40,368 nt of DNA from CAZOSF01 sp964582415 (GCA_964582415.1 CAZOSF010000013.1:1-40368); one strand, 5' to 3'; positions 7,948-17,672 are shown, numbered from the stretch's first letter. The notes: generated from the sequence alone by a model not told the origin. Translations and numbers: made by a program.

Positions 7948-9873
7948 TTAACTTTTTGCTTTGGAATTCACGCGTTTAAAGGCCATCATGCCCAATGGGG
8001 GTAAGTCCAAAATCATGGAATCCTTTCGGAATTGCCATGCTTCCGGCTCTGAAGTTATTTGCTTTTTCACCTTAAAACCACTGCCTCCATAATGTTCGTC
8101 ATCACTGTTAAATAGGAGTCGGTATTTTCCGGCTGCGGGTACGCCAATTCGATAAGATTCCCTTGGTGCTGGTGTCATGTTGCAGACCACGATCACGTCC
8201 TGATTGGGATCGTTTCCTTTTCGGATATACGTAATTACTGAATTTTCAGCGTCGTTGTAATCGATCCATTCAAATCCTTCTGAAGAAAACTGCTTTTCAT
8301 AGAGCGCCGCCTCTTTTTTATACATTGCATTTAGATCGGACACTAAGTTCTGGATGCCCTGATGTACGGGATAATCCAAAACGTGCCAATCGAGGCTTTG
8401 TTGGAAATTCCATTCCTCGCCCTGTCCAAATTCGCCACCCATAAAAAGAAGTTTTGCTCCAGGATGGGTATACATATAGCTGAAGAGCAAACGCAAATTG
8501 GCAAAGCGCTGCCATTCATCCCCGGGCATGCGATATAGCAGGGACTTTTTGCCATATACCACTTCGTCATGACTCAAGGGAAGCATGAAGTTTTCAGTAA
8601 AGGCATAGGTCATACTGAAGGTAAGATCGTTTTGATGGTATTTTCTATAGACGGGTTCTTTTTTGAAATATTCTAGAGTATCGTGCATCCAACCCATCAT
8701 CCATTTCATGCCAAAGCCCAATCCACCTAAAAAGGTTGGTTTAGAGACCATTGGGAAGGAAGTCGACTCCTCTGCAATCGTTTGAACACCTTCAAAACTG
8801 GCATATACCTCTTCGTTTAATTCTTTTAAAAAGGAAATCGCATCCAGGTTTTCCCTTCCTCCGTACTGGTTTGGTTCCCATTCGCCCTCTTCTCTAGAAT
8901 AATCCAGATATAACATGGAAGCCACAGCATCTACCCGCAGTCCGTCGGCATGGTATTGGTCTAACCAAAATATAGCGTTACTTACAAGGAATGCCCGTAC
9001 TTCGTTTCTGCCATAATTGAAAATCAAACTTTTCCAATCGGGATGATACCCTTTACGTCTATCGGGATGTTCGTAAAGATGTGATCCGTCAAAATAGCCT
9101 AATCCGTGGGCATCTTCAGGGAAATGGGAGGGTACCCAATCCAATACTACTCCGATGTCATTTTTATGCAATTCATCCACCAAATGCATAAAATCTTCTG
9201 GTTTTCCGAAGCGAGAAGTAGGTGCGAAATATCCAGTTAGCTGATATCCCCAAGATGGATCATAGGGGTATTCCATAATAGGCATAAATTCCACATGGGT
9301 GAAATTCATTTTTTTTACGTAATCGGTAAGTTCTTTGGCCAATTCCAGATAAGTAAGCGGTCTATTTTCTTTGGCATTGAACATCCACGATCCTAAATGT
9401 ACTTCATACACTGAGAAAGGCTGGTCCAATTGGTTTTTGGTCTTACGAGCTTCCATCCATTGTTTGTCCTTCCAATCATACCGTGTATTCCATACGATGG
9501 AGGCCGTCATGGGCGGGTGTTCGCAACGACGGGCAAAGGGATCGGCTTTCTCTGTTTTGATGTCATTATGGTGGGAGTGGATTTTATACTTGTATTTATC
9601 CCCCTGTTGAACACCAGGAATAAACCCTTCCCAAATACCGGAACCATCCCATCGAACGTTCAAAGGATGTTCCCCTTCAATCCAATAATTAAAATCCCCA
9701 ATCACGGAAACAGCCTTAGCCGAGGGTGCCCATACAGCGAAATACACGCCTTGTTCTCCATCCAGTTCCGTAAGATGGGCTCCTAATTTTTCGTAGAGTC
9801 GGAAGTGTTTTCCAGCCTTAAAAAGATTGATATCAAATTCGGTAAAAAAACTATGTGGAATAACTTTACCCAT
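7948..9873 (-). CDS. glgB: 1,4-alpha-glucan branching enzyme
   Basis: 641 residues. The N-terminal CBM48/E-set domain is GVYFAVWAPSAKAVSVIGDFNYW. The GH13 barrel has the nucleophile Asp315 in DGLRVDAVASMLYLDY, the acid/base Glu368 in IAEESTSFP, and LPLSHDEVVYGK with the transition-state Asp. The spacing of 53 residues between Asp315 and Glu368 equals that in the E. coli enzyme. It transfers alpha-1,4 segments to alpha-1,6 branches in the cytoplasm. Its ATG lies inside the maltokinase gene (8-base overlap), so the two are coupled. With GlgE it would build branched alpha-glucan from maltose-1-phosphate. The length fits the shorter GlgB class that lacks the extra N-terminal module. Confidence 0.95.
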   Translation of the reverse strand: MGKVIPHSFFTEFDINLFKAGKHFRLYEKLGAHLTELDGEQGVYFAVWAPSAKAVSVIGDFNYWIEGEHPLNVRWDGSGIWEGFIPGVQQGDKYKYKIHSHHNDIKTEKADPFARRCEHPPMTASIVWNTRYDWKDKQWMEARKTKNQLDQPFSVYEVHLGSWMFNAKENRPLTYLELAKELTDYVKKMNFTHVEFMPIMEYPYDPSWGYQLTGYFAPTSRFGKPEDFMHLVDELHKNDIGVVLDWVPSHFPEDAHGLGYFDGSHLYEHPDRRKGYHPDWKSLIFNYGRNEVRAFLVSNAIFWLDQYHADGLRVDAVASMLYLDYSREEGEWEPNQYGGRENLDAISFLKELNEEVYASFEGVQTIAEESTSFPMVSKPTFLGGLGFGMKWMMGWMHDTLEYFKKEPVYRKYHQNDLTFSMTYAFTENFMLPLSHDEVVYGKKSLLYRMPGDEWQRFANLRLLFSYMYTHPGAKLLFMGGEFGQGEEWNFQQSLDWHVLDYPVHQGIQNLVSDLNAMYKKEAALYEKQFSSEGFEWIDYNDAENSVITYIRKGNDPNQDVIVVCNMTPAPRESYRIGVPAAGKYRLLFNSDDEHYGGSGFKVKKQITSEPEAWQFRKDSMILDLPPLGMMAFKRVNSKAKS

Positions 9874-11506
9874 GGTGTGCTTCTAATTTCATTATTGATG
9901 CAATGCCTTCCAATGGAATTACGGCCCATAGCGGACGGGCATTCATTTCATATCCCAATTCATATACTGCTTTTTCCAACATAGTATACTTCAAAACAAA
10001 AATACGTTCCTGTTGGTATCCAATATTGATATTGGCATTTTGGATTTTTTCGGTGTAGGTTTCTAAAAAGACGCCAATAAAATAGCGATACAATAGTTCG
10101 CCTGCATAAAACAAGTCTTCATCGCTCTGGGCGTATTTATCACCGTTATTGAAAATGGTGGCATAAATCGCATAATGGAAGGAGCGGAATAGGCCAGCCA
10201 CGTCTTTCAATGGTGGCTGTTTTACTTTTCGGTCGCGAATGGTGCTTTCAGGTTCCCCCTCAAAATCGAGGATGTAGAAATCGCCGTCCTTAACTAAGAT
10301 TTGCCCCAAGTGGTAATCCCCATGAATTCGCAAGCGCTCTCCTTTTAACTTCGTCCAATCGAAATCCATGAATCGCTTTCTAATTTCATTTTTGTTTTCA
10401 AGAAACTGTTTGGCCAGTTCCAAAGTAAGCCCATCCAGCTTATGCAGATTGTTTTCAACGGTATTCAATCGGTTTTGAAACTGATAGAGTAAGCGATTTT
10501 TTAACCAAACTTCATAATCACCATTAAAACGCTCTGGGGTAAAGGCCGTTTCCTCGAATTCACTTCCCAGTGCGATATGCATTTCAGCCGTGCGTCTGCC
10601 CAGTTGTTGTAGATCTTGAAAGATGCTCAATCCGGCCCAGTCTATCAGTTCCGGTGGGACTTCATGGGTCTTCAAGCGTGCAAACATCGCCACCTGCGGA
10701 AGTTTTTTGATTTTGATTTTTTTCTCGGAAATGGTACGAAATACCGTATCCAACTTTTTCAACATGTATTCCCAGGCATCCCCCTCATTCGGTACCAATT
10801 CCTGCATCAGAGCAATGGTAGTGATGATATTCTCACTATCCTTAATATTCAAGCTACCCCAATAGGCGGGCGTATTCTTGAACCCCTTTTTATCGGAAAG
10901 AAAGCGAGACAATTCATAATCGGGATTTCGGGTGGCATAAATGCGTCGAAAAAACTTGATGATACAGCGTTCATTGATTACAACAGAGGTATTGCTCTGT
11001 TCCATGCCCATCAATCGCGATGATTTATATTCGGTCTCCTGAAAATTTTCTCCCTTATGGTAACGCACCCTAGTATGGTCGTTGGGTTCGGCATGCATGA
11101 TTCGTTCAAAAACCAATTTGCGGAAGGCTTCCAGATTAATCGCGTCAATGATGTAACCTTCGATATCTCGTATACTGATTTTTAAGATACGCTCTTCCTT
11201 GGCAAAATTTTCATCGGTCACAAAGGCAATGGGAATGAAATAATGCTGATAGAAAGCCTCGTAGAAATTCACCTCTAAAATCAGCCCATAATATACTTCC
11301 TCATTTTGTTGTATGCGAAAATATTCTACTAGTTCGATATATTTCAGCTTGCTCGATTTCCCTCCATACCAGCGCTGTTTTTGAATGTATTCCTCTAAAA
11401 CCTCCGAGAGGAACATCTTTACAAAACCGGGGTCGTCCATTAAGGCTTCCCATGTGGTGTCGAAGTTAGATGGCGATTTTAATTTTGAGGTTTCCAGTTT
11501 TGCCAT
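9866..11506 (-). CDS. mak: Maltokinase (Mak/Pep2-like), stand-alone
   Basis: 546 residues. The phosphotransferase-like core has HGDYHLGQ at residues 395-402 (catalytic Asp397) and DFEGEP with Asp414, as in maltokinases. The N-terminus carries IQKQRWYGGKS, a standard maltokinase motif (QRWFxGK). The enzyme phosphorylates maltose with ATP to alpha-maltose-1-phosphate, the donor for GlgE. It lies 2 bases after the glgE stop and overlaps glgB by 8 bases. In many bacteria this domain is fused to trehalose synthase (TreS); here it is free and no treS is in view. The call is strong because of the fit of motifs and neighbours. Confidence 0.9.
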   Translation of the reverse strand: MAKLETSKLKSPSNFDTTWEALMDDPGFVKMFLSEVLEEYIQKQRWYGGKSSKLKYIELVEYFRIQQNEEVYYGLILEVNFYEAFYQHYFIPIAFVTDENFAKEERILKISIRDIEGYIIDAINLEAFRKLVFERIMHAEPNDHTRVRYHKGENFQETEYKSSRLMGMEQSNTSVVINERCIIKFFRRIYATRNPDYELSRFLSDKKGFKNTPAYWGSLNIKDSENIITTIALMQELVPNEGDAWEYMLKKLDTVFRTISEKKIKIKKLPQVAMFARLKTHEVPPELIDWAGLSIFQDLQQLGRRTAEMHIALGSEFEETAFTPERFNGDYEVWLKNRLLYQFQNRLNTVENNLHKLDGLTLELAKQFLENKNEIRKRFMDFDWTKLKGERLRIHGDYHLGQILVKDGDFYILDFEGEPESTIRDRKVKQPPLKDVAGLFRSFHYAIYATIFNNGDKYAQSDEDLFYAGELLYRYFIGVFLETYTEKIQNANINIGYQQERIFVLKYTMLEKAVYELGYEMNARPLWAVIPLEGIASIMKLEAHHG

Positions 11507-11508
11507 GA

Positions 11509-13449
11509 CTATTTGTATAATTTAAAAAGGTGGAAGGGTAATACTGGATGCAATTCCACATAATTCCATTCCTTGTCCCAGATATAACTACTGTTGGTAA
11601 TCAGGTCATGAACTTTTAGCTGATGTCCTGGGTGGATGCCCAAATGTTGGAGCGGTAATTGTACCATTCCTTTTTGGGTATAGTATGGATCCAGATTTAC
11701 AATACAAATTATCTCATTTTCATGATGCTGATCGTATTTATAATAGGCCAATAACTGATCGTTCTCTACATTTAAAAATTCAATATTGTTGGTCTGCTGT
11801 AAGGCCGCCTGATCTTTACGAATATGATTGATTTTCGTAATGAGGGTGGTTAATTTGTTCTCAATGGACCAATCCCAATGACGGATTTCGAACTTTTCAG
11901 AATCCAAATACTCTTCTTTACCGGGAAGGGCAGCACCTTGCATATATTCGAAAACAGGTCCGTAAATTCCCGTATTGGAGGAAAGGGTAGCCGCCAAGAA
12001 ATACTTTTGAAGATATACCGATTCTATATTTCCTTGTAACGCCCAAGGGTTGATATCTGGAGTATTCGGCCAGAAATTGGGTCTAAAAAAGTAGCGTTGC
12101 TCTGTTTTCGTTAGTTCATTGAGATATTCTATCAGTTCGAACTTACTGTTTCTCCAAGTGAAATAAGTATACGATTGGGTAAATCCTTGTTTCCCAAGCT
12201 GATGCATCACTTTCGGACGCGTAAATGCTTCCGAAAGGAAGAGGACATCCGGGTGCTTCTTTTTAACTTCAGCGATGAGCCATCCCCAGAAATAGAAAGG
12301 CTTGGTATGAGGATTGTCTACGCGAAACACGCGTATGCCAAATTCCTCTACCCAATAAAGGGCCACCGATAGCATTTCGTCCCAAAGATTTTTCCAGTCG
12401 GTGCTTTCGAAATAGATTGGAAGAATATCTTGATATTTCTTCGGCGGATTTTCGGCATATTGTACGGTACCATCAGGACGCCATTTAAACCATTGAGGGT
12501 GTTCCTTCACCCAAGGATGGTCGGGTGCCGCCTGAAGAGCAAAATCCATAGCGATTTCTATGCCCATCTCTTTAGCTTGGGCGACCAATTCCTTGAAATC
12601 GTCAACCGTTCCCAATTCGGGATGAATGCTTTTATGTCCACCATATTGAGAACCAATTCCCCAACAAGACCCAACATCGCCTTCCTTGGCCTCTGTCGTA
12701 TTGTTCTTTCCTTTTCGATTTACTTCTCCAATGGGATGAATGGGAGGGAAGTATAAGGTGTCGAAGCCCATTTTTGCCACACGAGGCAGTAAGGCTTGAC
12801 AATCTTTAAAGGTGCCATGTTTGCCGGGTTCTTTTGAAGCCGATCTGGGGAAGAATTCATACCAAGTGCTGAATCGTGCCTTCAATCGGTCACAATATGC
12901 CTCCAATATATCGCTTTCGTTCTTTAATGGTTTGGTAGGATATTTATAAAAGATATGATGCAATCGCTCCGATTTGGCTTCCCGAACGGCAGTGTCATAG
13001 GCTGTTTCCGATTTGAAATCGGATTTCAAAGCAGAAAGGTACTCCTGCTCCTCTTTGGTGCACTGGTCAAAGATAGCTTCGATATATTCTACACCTTCCA
13101 AGAGCTCTGAAGTCACTTTCTGACCATCATCGATTTTTCGTTCGATCCCATGCTGCCAATTGAGAGCATGATCTACCCAGGCTTCAATTTTGTATTCGTA
13201 AAATCCTTGCTTGCTCACTTGAAAGGAGGCACTCCAATGGTCGTTCACCGATGGAATCATCCTTACTTCACTCCATTTACGCTCTTTGGCATGTTTGAAA
13301 CACAAACTGGCTCCGATGACATCATGACCATCACCAAATACGTCGGCTTCCACCGTTATAATTTCATCCACAACACAGCCGATGGGATGTTTTCCTCCAT
13401 TTAATTGAGGGTAGACATTCTCGATGATTACCCTGCTTTGGTTCCTCAT
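11509..13449 (-). CDS. glgE: Alpha-1,4-glucan:maltose-1-phosphate maltosyltransferase
   Basis: 646 residues with an N-terminal E-set domain, then a GH13_3 barrel. GlgE marks are LYFPPIHPIGEVNRKGKNN, GIRVFRVDNPHTKPFYFWGWLI with nucleophile Asp378, and LFLSEAFTRPKVM with acid/base Glu407. The 29-residue spacing between these equals that of the Streptomyces enzyme. It adds maltosyl units from maltose-1-phosphate to growing alpha-1,4-glucan in the cytoplasm. It is the first gene of the glgE-mak-glgB operon. A box resembling TAnnTTTG (TATCTTTA) lies about 35 bases before the ATG. Confidence 0.95.
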   Translation of the reverse strand: MRNQSRVIIENVYPQLNGGKHPIGCVVDEIITVEADVFGDGHDVIGASLCFKHAKERKWSEVRMIPSVNDHWSASFQVSKQGFYEYKIEAWVDHALNWQHGIERKIDDGQKVTSELLEGVEYIEAIFDQCTKEEQEYLSALKSDFKSETAYDTAVREAKSERLHHIFYKYPTKPLKNESDILEAYCDRLKARFSTWYEFFPRSASKEPGKHGTFKDCQALLPRVAKMGFDTLYFPPIHPIGEVNRKGKNNTTEAKEGDVGSCWGIGSQYGGHKSIHPELGTVDDFKELVAQAKEMGIEIAMDFALQAAPDHPWVKEHPQWFKWRPDGTVQYAENPPKKYQDILPIYFESTDWKNLWDEMLSVALYWVEEFGIRVFRVDNPHTKPFYFWGWLIAEVKKKHPDVLFLSEAFTRPKVMHQLGKQGFTQSYTYFTWRNSKFELIEYLNELTKTEQRYFFRPNFWPNTPDINPWALQGNIESVYLQKYFLAATLSSNTGIYGPVFEYMQGAALPGKEEYLDSEKFEIRHWDWSIENKLTTLITKINHIRKDQAALQQTNNIEFLNVENDQLLAYYKYDQHHENEIICIVNLDPYYTQKGMVQLPLQHLGIHPGHQLKVHDLITNSSYIWDKEWNYVELHPVLPFHLFKLYK

Positions 13450-13560
13450 GAAACTTTTGATTACTTAGTTTTGTTAAAGATAAAAAATCTGAAGGCAATA
13501 TGTGGGATATTTTTAATTCGAGATGCACTACAACGTTTTCTGTTTATAAATTCACAAAAA

Positions 13561-13581
13561 AACCCTTCCGAGGGAAGGGTT
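13561..13581 (-). terminator. Intrinsic terminator downstream of the LRR gene
   Basis: AACCCTTCC and GGAAGGGTT form a perfect 9-bp stem with a 3-base loop. On the minus strand it is followed by a run of T (the A-run at 13556-13562 on the plus strand). It lies 25 bases after the stop of the minus-strand LRR gene and insulates glgE downstream. Confidence 0.85.
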
Positions 13582-13606
13582 CAGTTTAGGGTAGATTTGG
13601 GAATAA

Positions 13607-14311
13607 TTAATTTCCTTCTTCCGTTTCAATCGCGATGATTTGCTTTGATTCTGGATTGAAGGAATTGCCAAATACACTTGTTTGTGCACTTCGGCTCAAT
13701 AATATTTTCGACACCTCTTCAGAAGGGTTGAATTGATTCTCTGCAATTACAAATTCCTTTATATTTCTGCTTTTCGACAACTGCAATGGAATTTCTCCAA
13801 TCAGTTGATTTTGGAACACATTGAAAACCTCCAACTGATCTAGGTGGTTCAAGCTAGATGGGATGGACCCTGTTAGTTGGTTACTGCTTAGGTGAAGCTG
13901 TTTCAAACTCTTAAGTTGTCCGTAACTAGCAGGAATTGTACCTGTAAGAAAGTTGCCATTCAGTGCCAGTATTTCGAGTTTTTGCAAGGAACCCAATTCT
14001 TTAGGAAGCGTTCCGTTGATTTTGTTGAAGGAAAGTTCCAAAACTTTTAATTCTTGAAGTTGTCCCAAACTGGAGGGTAAGGAACCTTCCAAATTGTTAA
14101 ACAGCATCCGAACTTCGGTTACATGTCCGTTAGAAATGGTTACCCCCTCCCAAAGCGCTACATCTTGGGTAAGATCCCATTTTTGATTCCAGGTATATCC
14201 TTTCGTTTGATTGTATAAATCCAACAAAGCCTGCTTTTCCACTTGCGGAATCGAGGCGAATAAAACCCCTCCAAGGAGTAGGGTTACAAGGGTAAGTAAT
14301 TGCTTTTTCAT
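13607..14311 (-). CDS. Secreted leucine-rich-repeat protein, plant-type repeats
   Basis: 234 residues from the ATG at 14311, which begins a clean signal peptide (KKQLLTLVTLLLGGVLFAS). A longer frame to 14359 exists but would put 16 extra residues before it. After an N-terminal cap with WNQKWDLTQDVALWEGVT there are about five repeats of 23-24 residues following LxxLxxLxLxxNxLxGxIPxxLGxL, for example KLEILALNGNFLTGTIPASYG. This is the plant-specific LRR class. Such proteins bind proteins or glycans at the cell surface; no other domain and no C-terminal sorting tag is visible. It stands alone between the glg operon and the men genes. Confidence 0.85.
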   Translation of the reverse strand: MKKQLLTLVTLLLGGVLFASIPQVEKQALLDLYNQTKGYTWNQKWDLTQDVALWEGVTISNGHVTEVRMLFNNLEGSLPSSLGQLQELKVLELSFNKINGTLPKELGSLQKLEILALNGNFLTGTIPASYGQLKSLKQLHLSSNQLTGSIPSSLNHLDQLEVFNVFQNQLIGEIPLQLSKSRNIKEFVIAENQFNPSEEVSKILLSRSAQTSVFGNSFNPESKQIIAIETEEGN

Positions 14312-14486
14312 AGTACGGGGGTTAAGAAAAATCTTACAATTAACACCGAAGATAGGCAATTAATAGTTGAAAAGACAAAAATATTCGACGAAATGCACAA
14401 TTGATTTTTTTTGCTGAACGGGTTGAAACAGGAATTGAGGTAAAATCCTACTGTTTTTTTACCTTTAGGGTTCCAAAGAAACGGGT

Positions 14487-14906
14487 ATGAAAATGGACAA
14501 AGCCTATTTGCTGGCACAGAGCAATGCCATCTGTAAAAACACCTTAATGGAAACCCTTGGAATTGAGTTTGTTGATCTTTCTGAAGATTCACTCACCGCG
14601 CGAATGCCGGTCACTTCAAGGGTATATCAGCCGGATGGAGTGCTTCACGGAGGGGCAACCATCGCTCTTGCAGAAAGTGTGGGAAGTGCAGCAGCATTTA
14701 TGCTGTCCAATGAGGAACGGCTTCAAATTCGTGGTATCGAAATTTCTGCCAATCATGTAAAGAGTGTAAAAGAGGGCTATGTATACGCACATGCCCGTTA
14801 CGTGCACAAAGGAAGAACGACGCAGTTGTGGCACATCGATATTAGGGATGATGATGGAAACCTAGTATCGTTTGTTAAAATGACAACGCTTAGCCTAACA
14901 AAATAA
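14487..14906 (+). CDS. menI: Hotdog-fold thioesterase, likely 1,4-dihydroxy-2-naphthoyl-CoA hydrolase
   Basis: 139 residues with the PaaI/YdiI hotdog signature GVLHGGATIALAESVGS. Glu63 sits at the same number as the catalytic Glu of E. coli YdiI (MenI). The family hydrolyses aromatic acyl-CoA. The next two genes are isochorismate synthase (10 bases on) and menD, so hydrolysis of DHNA-CoA in menaquinone synthesis is the best reading. A possible promoter lies before it: TTG at 14435-14437 and TACCTTTA at 14460-14467. A general PaaI-type thioesterase is the alternative. Confidence 0.8.
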   Translation: MKMDKAYLLAQSNAICKNTLMETLGIEFVDLSEDSLTARMPVTSRVYQPDGVLHGGATIALAESVGSAAAFMLSNEERLQIRGIEISANHVKSVKEGYVYAHARYVHKGRTTQLWHIDIRDDDGNLVSFVKMTTLSLTK

Positions 14907-14916
14907 ACACCCCTAA

Positions 14917-15978
14917 ATGGACGATTTAATTCGGAGAATTGCAGATCATTTAGAAAGAAGGCTTCCCTTTGTGGTTTTTTCATCTCCCGACTCGATGGAG
15001 ATGAAAGCCTACCTTCAAAAGGATACAACCACCTATATCTACGACCAAAACTCGAAAGCATGCTTTGTGTTTCATCCGTTTGATACTTCCAAGGAAGCGT
15101 ATACGATTCCTAAGTCGGCAGCGGAAATTATTCAAACCCCCTTCGAAGGGATTCGTAGGAGTCCACACCCCGTGGAAATTCATGATAACCCCAATGAGCA
15201 GGATGCCTATGAGGTATTGGTGCAAAAAGCATTGCAATGGTTGGAGCGAAAAAAAACCATGAAAATCGTTACTTCAAGACGCCATATTGAAAAGGTGGAC
15301 AAGCTCGACTTGCAACAATTGATCGTGTCCTTGTTTTCATTGTACCCAACGGCGTATCGATATGTTTGGTACCATCCTAAAACAGGATTGTGGTGTGGTG
15401 CAACACCCGAACTCCTTTTGAAATCGGATGGAGAATGTTTCAACACCATGGCGCTCGCAGGCACACAATATCCCGATGCTTTGGGTCGTGTTGGTTGGAC
15501 GGAAAAGGAGCGAGAGGAGCAACAAATGGTGGTAGACGATATCGTAAATAAATTGCAAAAAGTATTATCGGTCATCAAGATATCTAAAACCCATAATCAC
15601 CTAGCAGGTACTGTCATGCACCTTCGTACCGATATCAGTGGCTGTATCAAAAAAGGAAAAAACACTTTGTTCGATATTGTAGAAAGTCTACACCCAACTC
15701 CAGCAGTCTGTGGGGCCCCTACTTTGAAAGCAAAACAATTTATCACGGAATTTGAGGGATATGATCGAGAGTTTTATACGGGATTCCTGGGTGAGTTGGG
15801 AGAAAAGGAAGTAAATACAAGTCTGTACGTAAATCTCCGCTGTATGAAAATTGAAGAAGGGATGGCTTCAATTTATGTGGGTGGAGGAATCACCCGAGCA
15901 TCTGTACCTAACCTGGAATGGAAGGAAACGGAAAACAAGCTACAAACCATGTTACAGGTTCTACAACCCCTTCTTTAA
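14917..15978 (+). CDS. menF: Isochorismate synthase (chorismate-binding enzyme)
   Basis: 353 residues of the chorismate-binding fold. Motifs are MKIVTSRRH (with the catalytic Lys), GLWCGATPELLLK, TMALAGTQ, LHPTPAVCGAPTLKAKQFI, EGYDREFYTGFLGE and ASIYVGGGITRAS. It converts chorismate to isochorismate, the first step of menaquinone synthesis. EntC- and MenF-type enzymes cannot be told apart with certainty from sequence, but menD follows directly, so the men role is preferred. The N-terminus is short, as is common for flavobacterial versions. Confidence 0.9.
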   Translation: MDDLIRRIADHLERRLPFVVFSSPDSMEMKAYLQKDTTTYIYDQNSKACFVFHPFDTSKEAYTIPKSAAEIIQTPFEGIRRSPHPVEIHDNPNEQDAYEVLVQKALQWLERKKTMKIVTSRRHIEKVDKLDLQQLIVSLFSLYPTAYRYVWYHPKTGLWCGATPELLLKSDGECFNTMALAGTQYPDALGRVGWTEKEREEQQMVVDDIVNKLQKVLSVIKISKTHNHLAGTVMHLRTDISGCIKKGKNTLFDIVESLHPTPAVCGAPTLKAKQFITEFEGYDREFYTGFLGELGEKEVNTSLYVNLRCMKIEEGMASIYVGGGITRASVPNLEWKETENKLQTMLQVLQPLL

Positions 15979-15996
15979 AAATTAAAGGGGTCTTGC

Positions 15997-16004
15997 TATC
16001 TTTG
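15997..16004 (+). promoter_or_regulatory. Promoter -7 box TATCTTTG before menD
   Basis: A perfect match to the Bacteroidetes -7 element TAnnTTTG ends 6 bases before the menD ATG. Transcription would begin 2-3 bases from the start codon, giving a near-leaderless mRNA. No convincing -33 TTG is seen at the expected distance. Confidence 0.5.
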
Positions 16005-16010
16005 TACTGA

Positions 16011-17672
16011 ATGAAATACTCGTCCAAAATCCTTTCGCAAACCCTGGTTCAATTATGCCTTGCAAAAGGAATTGAACACATGGTTATCTCACCCGGTTCA
16101 AGAAATGCACCGTTAACCATAGGGTTTACTTCTAATGATTCCTTTTCTTGTTATAGTGTCGTAGATGAACGTTGTGCCGCTTTTTTTGGTTTAGGAATGG
16201 CCCAGCAATTGAAGCAACCGGTCGGATTGGTGTGTACCTCAGGTTCTGCTTTATTGAACTATTATCCCGCCATTGCAGAGGCCTTTTACAGTCATGTTCC
16301 ATTGATGGTTTTTTCTGCCGACCGGCCGGAAAAACTAATCGACATCGGGGATGGACAAACCATTCGCCAGGAGAATGTCTATGAACGACACATCTTATAT
16401 TCCGCCAATTTAAAAGAAGGAGAAGCATTTCAAGAATACAATGAAGAAGAAATAAATAAGGCAATGGATATCGCCCTCTCCGAAATGGGGCCTGTACACA
16501 TTAACCTTCCTTTTTCAGAACCGCTCTACGATGTTGTGGAAACAACCCAAGTGTATCCAAAACCTCAATTGGTTATAGAAACCCCGCTATGGGAGGAAGA
16601 TTTAGGGGGATATATTGAGAAATGGAATCAAGCCAACAAGAAAATGATTTTGGTGGGGGCTCTGGATCCGAATTCCATTGAAGCTCGATACATCGACTAT
16701 CTGAGTCAGGATGAGAGTGTTTTGGTGCTCACGGAAACGCTGTCCAATATACATCATCCTAATTTTATACCTGCCATCGACCAATTGATCACTTCATTGA
16801 CCGATGAAGAATTCGGTGAATTACAACCCGATATTTTACTCACTTTTGGAGGGATGATTGTATCCAAAAGAATCAAGGCTTTTTTACGAAAATATCCACC
16901 GCAAGAACATTGGCATGTGGGGCCTTATTCTGCAAACGACACCTTTTTCATACTTAAAAAACACTTCAAAACCCATCTTAACCAACTTTTTGAACGTTTC
17001 TTGCCTTACACCCTTAGTGTCGCAAGCGGATACCAATCCCACTGGTTGGAGATAAAACACAAACGACTGGAAAAGCATCAATCCTATATTAAGGAGGTTC
17101 CCTTTTCCGACTTTCGAGTGTATGATGAGGTTTTCCAAAATATTCCTAACGGGTATCTCCTTCACCTAGCCAATAGCACAGCAGTGCGTTATTCACAATT
17201 ATTTGACAGCAACGAAAGCTGGGAAGTGTTCTGTAATCGGGGAACAAGTGGTATCGATGGAAGTACCAGTACAGCTTTGGGTGCAGCAGTAGCTTCTGGA
17301 AAACCAACGGTGTTGGTTACTGGCGACCTAAGTTTCTTCTACGATAGTAATGCCTTGTGGAATGGGTATGTGCCCAAAGACGTTCGTATTGTACTCGTTA
17401 ATAATTCCGGAGGAGGAATCTTTCGGATATTGCCGAAGGCTAAAGAAGTAGACCATTTCGAACGGTTTTTTGAAACCCGCCATGACTTAACAGCAAAACC
17501 GCTTTGCGAACTGTACCATTGGGACTATTCCGAGGCTAGAAATGAACAGGAATTAAAACATGCATTAGCTCACTTTTTTGAAGAGAGCGATCGTCCGAAA
17601 TTGCTGGAAGTCCATACACCACCTACATTGAACGATACAATTCTTAAGGGGTATTTCAAGCACATAGCCTAA
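16011..17672 (+). CDS. menD: 2-succinyl-5-enolpyruvyl-6-hydroxy-3-cyclohexene-1-carboxylate synthase
   Basis: 553 residues, a ThDP enzyme. The N-terminal half has VISPGSRNAPLTIGF and VVDERCAAFFGLGMAQ with the ThDP-activating Glu. The C-terminal half has NRGTSGIDGSTSTALGAA and the ThDP/Mg site GDLSFFYDSNALWN ... NNSGGGIFRIL. It joins isochorismate and 2-oxoglutarate to SEPHCHC in the cytoplasm. It follows the isochorismate synthase by 32 bases and has its own possible promoter. Confidence 0.96.
   Translation: MKYSSKILSQTLVQLCLAKGIEHMVISPGSRNAPLTIGFTSNDSFSCYSVVDERCAAFFGLGMAQQLKQPVGLVCTSGSALLNYYPAIAEAFYSHVPLMVFSADRPEKLIDIGDGQTIRQENVYERHILYSANLKEGEAFQEYNEEEINKAMDIALSEMGPVHINLPFSEPLYDVVETTQVYPKPQLVIETPLWEEDLGGYIEKWNQANKKMILVGALDPNSIEARYIDYLSQDESVLVLTETLSNIHHPNFIPAIDQLITSLTDEEFGELQPDILLTFGGMIVSKRIKAFLRKYPPQEHWHVGPYSANDTFFILKKHFKTHLNQLFERFLPYTLSVASGYQSHWLEIKHKRLEKHQSYIKEVPFSDFRVYDEVFQNIPNGYLLHLANSTAVRYSQLFDSNESWEVFCNRGTSGIDGSTSTALGAAVASGKPTVLVTGDLSFFYDSNALWNGYVPKDVRIVLVNNSGGGIFRILPKAKEVDHFERFFETRHDLTAKPLCELYHWDYSEARNEQELKHALAHFFEESDRPKLLEVHTPPTLNDTILKGYFKHIA

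Noticed and set aside
10616..11023. Plus-strand frame of 135 codons opposite the maltokinase gene
   Set aside because: Composition is unlike a protein of the neighbourhood and no promoter or start signal supports it; a shadow of a real gene.
13532..13537. AACGTT upstream of glgE as a second LacI-type operator
   Set aside because: Only six bases are symmetrical; too short to support.
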